A stretch of DNA of 17,011 nt from JANOAR01 sp031411235 (lineage in GTDB: Bacteria; Verrucomicrobiota; Verrucomicrobiia; Verrucomicrobiales; Verrucomicrobiaceae), in the NCBI GenBank assembly GCA_031411235.1, contig JANOAR010000050.1, forward strand, positions 1 to 17,011, written 5' to 3'. Under the pieces are notes generated by a model that worked only from the letters and a program-made list of their open reading frames with translations, ran no database searches and was not told the origin of the DNA. Shown here one piece after another: positions 13,889 through 17,011 of the stretch. Position 1 is the stretch's first letter. Each line of letters begins with the position of its first letter. Position numbers and translations under genes: made by a program.

Positions 13889-15334
13889 ATGAGCCATCAT
13901 CCTCTCAATCTCGAACATCGCTTCCTCACACGCCGACAGCTCCTTAGCCGCGCTGGCATGGGCTTTGGCGGCATGGCGATGGCGAATCTCTTTGGCGAGC
14001 CCATGGCGCAGGCTGCCCCCATGATGGCGCAAAATCCTCTGTCGCCACGCAACCCGCAATTCCCCGCCAAGGCCAAGCGCGTCATCCATTTCTTCATGAA
14101 CGGCGGGCCGTCACATGTCGATACCTTCGACCCCAAGCCCGCGCTCACCCGCATGGATGGCAAGGCGCTGCCGAACCTGCTGCGCACCGAGCGGCCCACA
14201 GGCGCAGGATTGAAGAGCCCCTTTGAGTTCAAAAAATACGGGAAGTGTGGCCTCGAAGTCAGCGACCTCTTCAAGAACGTCGGCGAGTTCGCCGATGACC
14301 TGTGCGTCATCCGCTCCATGCACGCCGACGTGCCCAACCACGAGCCCTCGCTCGGCTTGATGAACTGTGGCGAGAGCCGCCTCAACCGCCCCAGCCTCGG
14401 CTCCTGGATTACCTACGGCCTCGGCAGCGAGAACCAAAACCTGCCCGGCTACATCAGCATGTGCCCCGGCGGTATGCCCACGCGCCGCACCAAAAATTGG
14501 CAAGCCGCCTTCCTCCCCAGCGCCTACCAGGGCACCTACATCAACACCGAGCACCGCGAGGTGGACAAGCTCGTCGAGTTTATCAAGAACACCTCGCTCG
14601 ACATGAAACAGCAGCGCCGCCAGCTCGACCTGCTGCATGAGCTGAATGAGAACCACCTGAAGGAGCGCCAGAACGACGGCCAACTCGAAGCCCGCGTGCA
14701 GAGCTACGAGCTAGCCTACCGTATGCAAATGGAGGCCACCGACGCCTTCGACATCAGCAAGGAAAGCGAAACCACCCGCGCCGCCTACGGCGACCACGCC
14801 TTCGGTAGGCAGACGCTCATCGCCCGAAGGCTGCTGGAGCGCGGCGTGCGCTTCATCCAGCTCTGGACAGGGGCAGGCCAGCCCTGGGATAACCACGACG
14901 AAATCCTCGAACACAAAAAACTCGGCGACCAAGTGGACAAGCCCATCGCCGCCTTCATGCGCGATCTAAAAATGCGCGGCCTCTGGGATGAAACCCTCAT
15001 CATCTGGGGTGGCGAATTTGGCCGCACCCCCGCCGTCGAACTGCCCACCCCCGGCTCCAACGCCGGCAAGCAGCGCGGTCGCGACCACAACCACTACGGC
15101 TTCACCACCTGGCTCGCCGGCGGCGGCGTACGCGGTGGCTACACGCACGGAGCCACCGACGAGTTCGGCTTCGCCCCCACCGAGAAGCCTGTGCATGTGC
15201 GCGATCTGCACGCGACGCTGCTGCATCTGCTAGGCTTTGAGCACGAGCGCTTCACCTATCGCTACGCCGGGCTAGACTACCGGCTCACCGGCCTCGCCGA
15301 GCAGGCCAATGTGGTCAGCGAGTTGCTGGCGTGA
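13889..15334 (+). CDS. DUF1501 protein with Tat signal (alkaline phosphatase/sulfatase superfamily)
   Basis: DUF1501 proteins are abundant in Planctomycetes and Verrucomicrobia and belong to the alkaline phosphatase/sulfatase superfamily; their reaction is not established. The 481-residue product has a twin-arginine signal (LTRRQLLSRAGMGFGGMAMA, Arg15-Arg16), so it is exported folded, consistent with a cytoplasm-loaded metal site. Metal-site motifs are present: MNGGPSHVDTFDPKP (about residues 70-84), WGGEFGRTP (about 372-380) and GRDHNHYGFTTWLAGGG (about 397-413). MHADVPNHEPSL and FGRQTLIARRLLERGVRFIQ are family-typical. Length is normal. The ATG at 13889 has no Shine-Dalgarno. It lies between two phosphodiester-glycosidase-domain genes (gaps 52 and 19 bp). 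The DUF1549/DUF1553 cytochrome-type partner that often accompanies DUF1501 is absent from the window. Confidence 0.92.
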   Translation: MSHHPLNLEHRFLTRRQLLSRAGMGFGGMAMANLFGEPMAQAAPMMAQNPLSPRNPQFPAKAKRVIHFFMNGGPSHVDTFDPKPALTRMDGKALPNLLRTERPTGAGLKSPFEFKKYGKCGLEVSDLFKNVGEFADDLCVIRSMHADVPNHEPSLGLMNCGESRLNRPSLGSWITYGLGSENQNLPGYISMCPGGMPTRRTKNWQAAFLPSAYQGTYINTEHREVDKLVEFIKNTSLDMKQQRRQLDLLHELNENHLKERQNDGQLEARVQSYELAYRMQMEATDAFDISKESETTRAAYGDHAFGRQTLIARRLLERGVRFIQLWTGAGQPWDNHDEILEHKKLGDQVDKPIAAFMRDLKMRGLWDETLIIWGGEFGRTPAVELPTPGSNAGKQRGRDHNHYGFTTWLAGGGVRGGYTHGATDEFGFAPTEKPVHVRDLHATLLHLLGFEHERFTYRYAGLDYRLTGLAEQANVVSELLA

Positions 15335-15353
15335 GGCTGGAAATGAGCGCCTC

Positions 15354-16196
15354 ATGCCTGTTTCTTTTAAATCCCGACAACTGCTTTGGCCGCTCGTTAT
15401 CTTGTTGGTCGTGATCATCGTCACCGTTAGCAAGTATTTTGAACCGCACGCATCACTCGCCGAGCATGTCGTGGTCACGCTGCTATCATCCGGCAAGCCT
15501 ATTGAAATGGGGCATGGCGCACACACCGTGGTGAAGACATTCTCGTCTGGCGGGAAGACCTTCAAGATGAGGCTGATCTTTTTTGATACCGAGCACCACG
15601 ACCTTCGAGTGGTCGATCAGCCCAGCAGAATGCAGCCCAAACCGCTGGCCGCCGCCTGCACCGAGTTGCACGCCATCGCAGGCTGCAACGGTGGGTATTT
15701 CAGCCTCAACTTTGCTCCGCATGGCCTCATGATTGCTGATGGCGTGCGGTATGACGCTGACATTGTCAAGAGCATGGGAGGACAAGGCGGGGCAATCGTA
15801 GTGCGTGGAGGCAAGGCGCGTCTGATTGACGACAAGACTTACAAGGACGGAAAGGATGTGACACAGTTCCTGCAATGCTGCCCACTCTTTATTGTCGATG
15901 GCCAACCTTTACCCGATATGAGCGGCGGCCAGCGACGGCATCGTACATTTGTGCTGACTGACAATAGAGACCATTGGGCCATCGGCTCCACCGAATCGGT
16001 TAGCCTGCAGGAGTTGTTTGATGCAGTGCGGTTGAAGGGCGTCATCACTGAGTTCGAAGTGAAGATGGCGCTCAATTTGGATGGCGGTCGGTCACACGGA
16101 CTCTGGTGGAAGAATGCCGCTGGCAAGCCCCACGATGTGCCCACCAGCGGCCCCGTGCGCAACTACCTGGTGGTTGTGCCGCAGGCTGTGCCATAG
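15354..16196 (+). CDS. Membrane-anchored phosphodiester glycosidase-domain protein (second paralogue)
   Basis: The 280-residue product has an N-terminal membrane segment (about residues 11-25, LWPLVILLVVIIVTV) with no obvious cleavage site, so it is probably anchored and faces outward. The NAGPA-type domain is shown by AIAGCNGGYFSLNFAPHGLMI (about 108-127; the YigE-like paralogue has NAGMYH here). RRHRTFVLTDNRDHWAIG follows, then the closing MALNLDGGRSHGLWW (about 238-252) and GPVRNYLVVV. The order and motifs match the family, but the sequence is only distantly similar to the gene at 13105, so this is probably another branch and not a recent duplication. The ATG at 15354 lies 19 bp after the DUF1501 stop, which argues for one operon. 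The IS5 element begins shortly after its stop. Confidence 0.83.
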   Translation: MPVSFKSRQLLWPLVILLVVIIVTVSKYFEPHASLAEHVVVTLLSSGKPIEMGHGAHTVVKTFSSGGKTFKMRLIFFDTEHHDLRVVDQPSRMQPKPLAAACTELHAIAGCNGGYFSLNFAPHGLMIADGVRYDADIVKSMGGQGGAIVVRGGKARLIDDKTYKDGKDVTQFLQCCPLFIVDGQPLPDMSGGQRRHRTFVLTDNRDHWAIGSTESVSLQELFDAVRLKGVITEFEVKMALNLDGGRSHGLWWKNAAGKPHDVPTSGPVRNYLVVVPQAVP

Positions 16197-16368
16197 CTTG
16201 CGTTGGCGAGTTGCATAAGGGCGCATCCGGAAGCTCAAAAACCGCCTCTAAACTTGATCAAAGAGTGGCGCGGAGCCGGAAGATGAGGCAAGCAGGAGCG
16301 TGGCAAGTTTCATCCCCTTCGGCAACCCAGGACTCTTTGATGAGTTCGTTCAAACCCTTGATGTCGCA

Positions 16369-16390
16369 GCCTTCGAGACGCCTTCGAGAC
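16369..16390 (+). repeat. 11-bp perfect tandem duplication in the transposase gene
   Basis: GCCTTCGAGAC occurs at 16369-16379 and again at 16380-16390, and a further GCC starts at 16391. Eleven is not a multiple of three, so the second copy shifts the reading frame and leads to a TGA 6 nt after the repeat. Confidence 0.95.
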
Positions 16391-16499
16391 GCCCTTGATG
16401 CGCGTGGGCAAGCTGGTGCAATGGGAGGTCTTCGGTCCGCTGATCCAAGGTGCCGTCACTCGCGAGCCCAAAGGTCCCGGCGGCAGGCCGCGCTTTCAT

Positions 16500-16517
16500 C
16501 CCATGCCCATGCCCATG
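16500..16517 (+). repeat. Three tandem CCCATG units in the transposase gene
   Basis: Three perfect 6-bp units encode Pro-Met repeats just before the MFKVLVLQ core. The related IS5 proteins I recall have a single short HPMLMFK-like stretch here, so one unit (two residues) may be extra. The frame is kept. Confidence 0.7.
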
Positions 16518-17011
16518 TTCAAGGTGCTCGTGCTGCAGCGCCTCCACGGTCTGGCCGATGATGCCACGAGCTTCCAAATCACCGACCGCAACAGCTTTCG
16601 CGCCTTCCTCGGCCTGACGCCAGGAGACGCGGTGCCCGACGGCCAGACGATCCGTGACTTCCGCGAACGGCTCATCCAAATGAAGACCTTCGAGAGCTTG
16701 TTCGACACCTTCCTCGCGCCTTTGCAAAAGGCACACGGACTGGCCCTGGCGAAGGAGGGCGTGATGGTCGATGCAAGCTTTGCCGAAGTGCCCAAGCAGC
16801 GCAACAACCGCGCAGACAACGCCTTGATCAAAGCCGGTGAAGTGCCGCAGGCATTGCAGGACAACGCGAAAGTCAAAGCGCACAAAGACCTCGACGCACG
16901 CTGGACGAAGAAGAACCACGAAACGCACTACGGCTACAAGGATCATGTGAAAGTCGATGTGAAGGACAAGCTCATCCTCAAGGCGGTGGTCACCCCAGCC
17001 AGTGTGCATGA

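Larger units (their letters stand above)
16219..17011 (+). mobile_element. IS5-family insertion sequence (right part outside window)
   Basis: The region downstream of 16196 encodes an IS5-family transposase on the plus strand that continues past the right edge. The left boundary is not certain. The stretch from about 16219 (GGGCGCATCCGGAAGC) is a plausible left terminal repeat just after the preceding gene, but the partner repeat and target duplication lie outside the window. The start given here should be read as plus or minus about 25 bp. The element sits immediately downstream of the three-gene exported set and does not interrupt it. Confidence 0.7.
16300..17011 (+). pseudogene. IS5-family transposase, frameshifted near the N-terminus and cut by the window edge
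   Basis: The N-terminal part reads from a GTG at about 16300: ASFIPFGNPGLFDEFVQTLD and VAAFETP. It then runs into a TGA at 16396-16398. The rest continues in another frame from the ATG at 16398: MRVGKLVQWEVFGPLI, the DUF772-type core KVLVLQRLHGLADD, FRAFLGLTPGDAVPDGQTIR, VMVDASFAEV (first catalytic Asp) and HYGYKDHVKVDVKDKLILKA. It is still open at 17011. An exact 11-bp tandem duplication at 16369-16390 lies at the break; removing one copy joins the halves as ETPLMRVGKL with no lost residues. The catalytic second Asp and Glu lie beyond the window. A product starting at the ATG 16398 is possible but would lack about 29 N-terminal residues. Confidence 0.82.

Noticed and set aside
16340..16410. 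Programmed frameshifting in the IS5 transposase
   Set aside because: The exact 11-bp duplication at the break accounts for the shift, and I saw no A-rich or other typical slippery heptamer there.

Overview
The window looks like a chromosomal segment from a GC-rich bacterium of the Planctomycetes-Verrucomicrobia-Chlamydiae group, most likely a verrucomicrobium. The grounds are a sulfatase with a long C-terminal extension, a Tat-exported DUF1501 protein, a predicted exported D-aminoacylase, a Sco/haem O synthase pair for aerobic respiration, and an almost complete lack of Shine-Dalgarno sequences ahead of the genes. The lineage is inferred from gene content; no rRNA or other marker is present. 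No tRNA, rRNA, CRISPR array or riboswitch was recognised.

Layout. 1-621 (+) is the 3' end of a sulfatase gene. 765-2455 holds nucleotide biosynthesis: pyrF (-) diverges from purE (+), and purK follows to 3673. Two inverted copies of an imperfect palindromic repeat of about 105 bp bracket pyrF. 3686-5363 (-) carries ctaB (haem O synthase) and a Sco-type copper chaperone, both for cytochrome oxidase maturation. A WbuC-type cupin gene (5491-6051, +) diverges from ctaB. 6176-13027 is a continuous minus-strand run. In transcription order it is an amidohydrolase, an overlapping SDR oxidoreductase, a Sua5-type tRNA threonylcarbamoyl-AMP synthase, the lipid II flippase MurJ, an unrecognised membrane-anchored protein, and an exported D-aminoacylase-type amidohydrolase. 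13105-16196 (+) is a tight set of three exported or membrane-anchored enzymes: a YigE-like phosphodiester glycosidase, a DUF1501 protein (alkaline phosphatase/sulfatase superfamily) and a second, divergent phosphodiester glycosidase. From about 16219 the window enters an IS5-family insertion sequence. Its transposase gene is frameshifted by an 11-bp tandem duplication and runs off the right edge.

How the genes fit together. Most of the window is housekeeping: pyrimidine and purine synthesis, oxidase assembly, cell-wall lipid II export and tRNA t6A modification. The part most likely to be a little-described system is the three-gene set at 13105-16196. Two enzymes of the phosphodiester-glycosidase fold flank a member of the alkaline-phosphatase superfamily, all directed to the envelope. 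A stepwise attack on a glycosyl-phosphodiester (sugar removal, then phosphate or sulfate removal) would fit, but this is inference from families only. The other notable signals are the paired palindromic repeats around pyrF, the tandem-duplication frameshift in the IS5 transposase, and the Shine-Dalgarno-less start contexts with a frequent Pro second codon.
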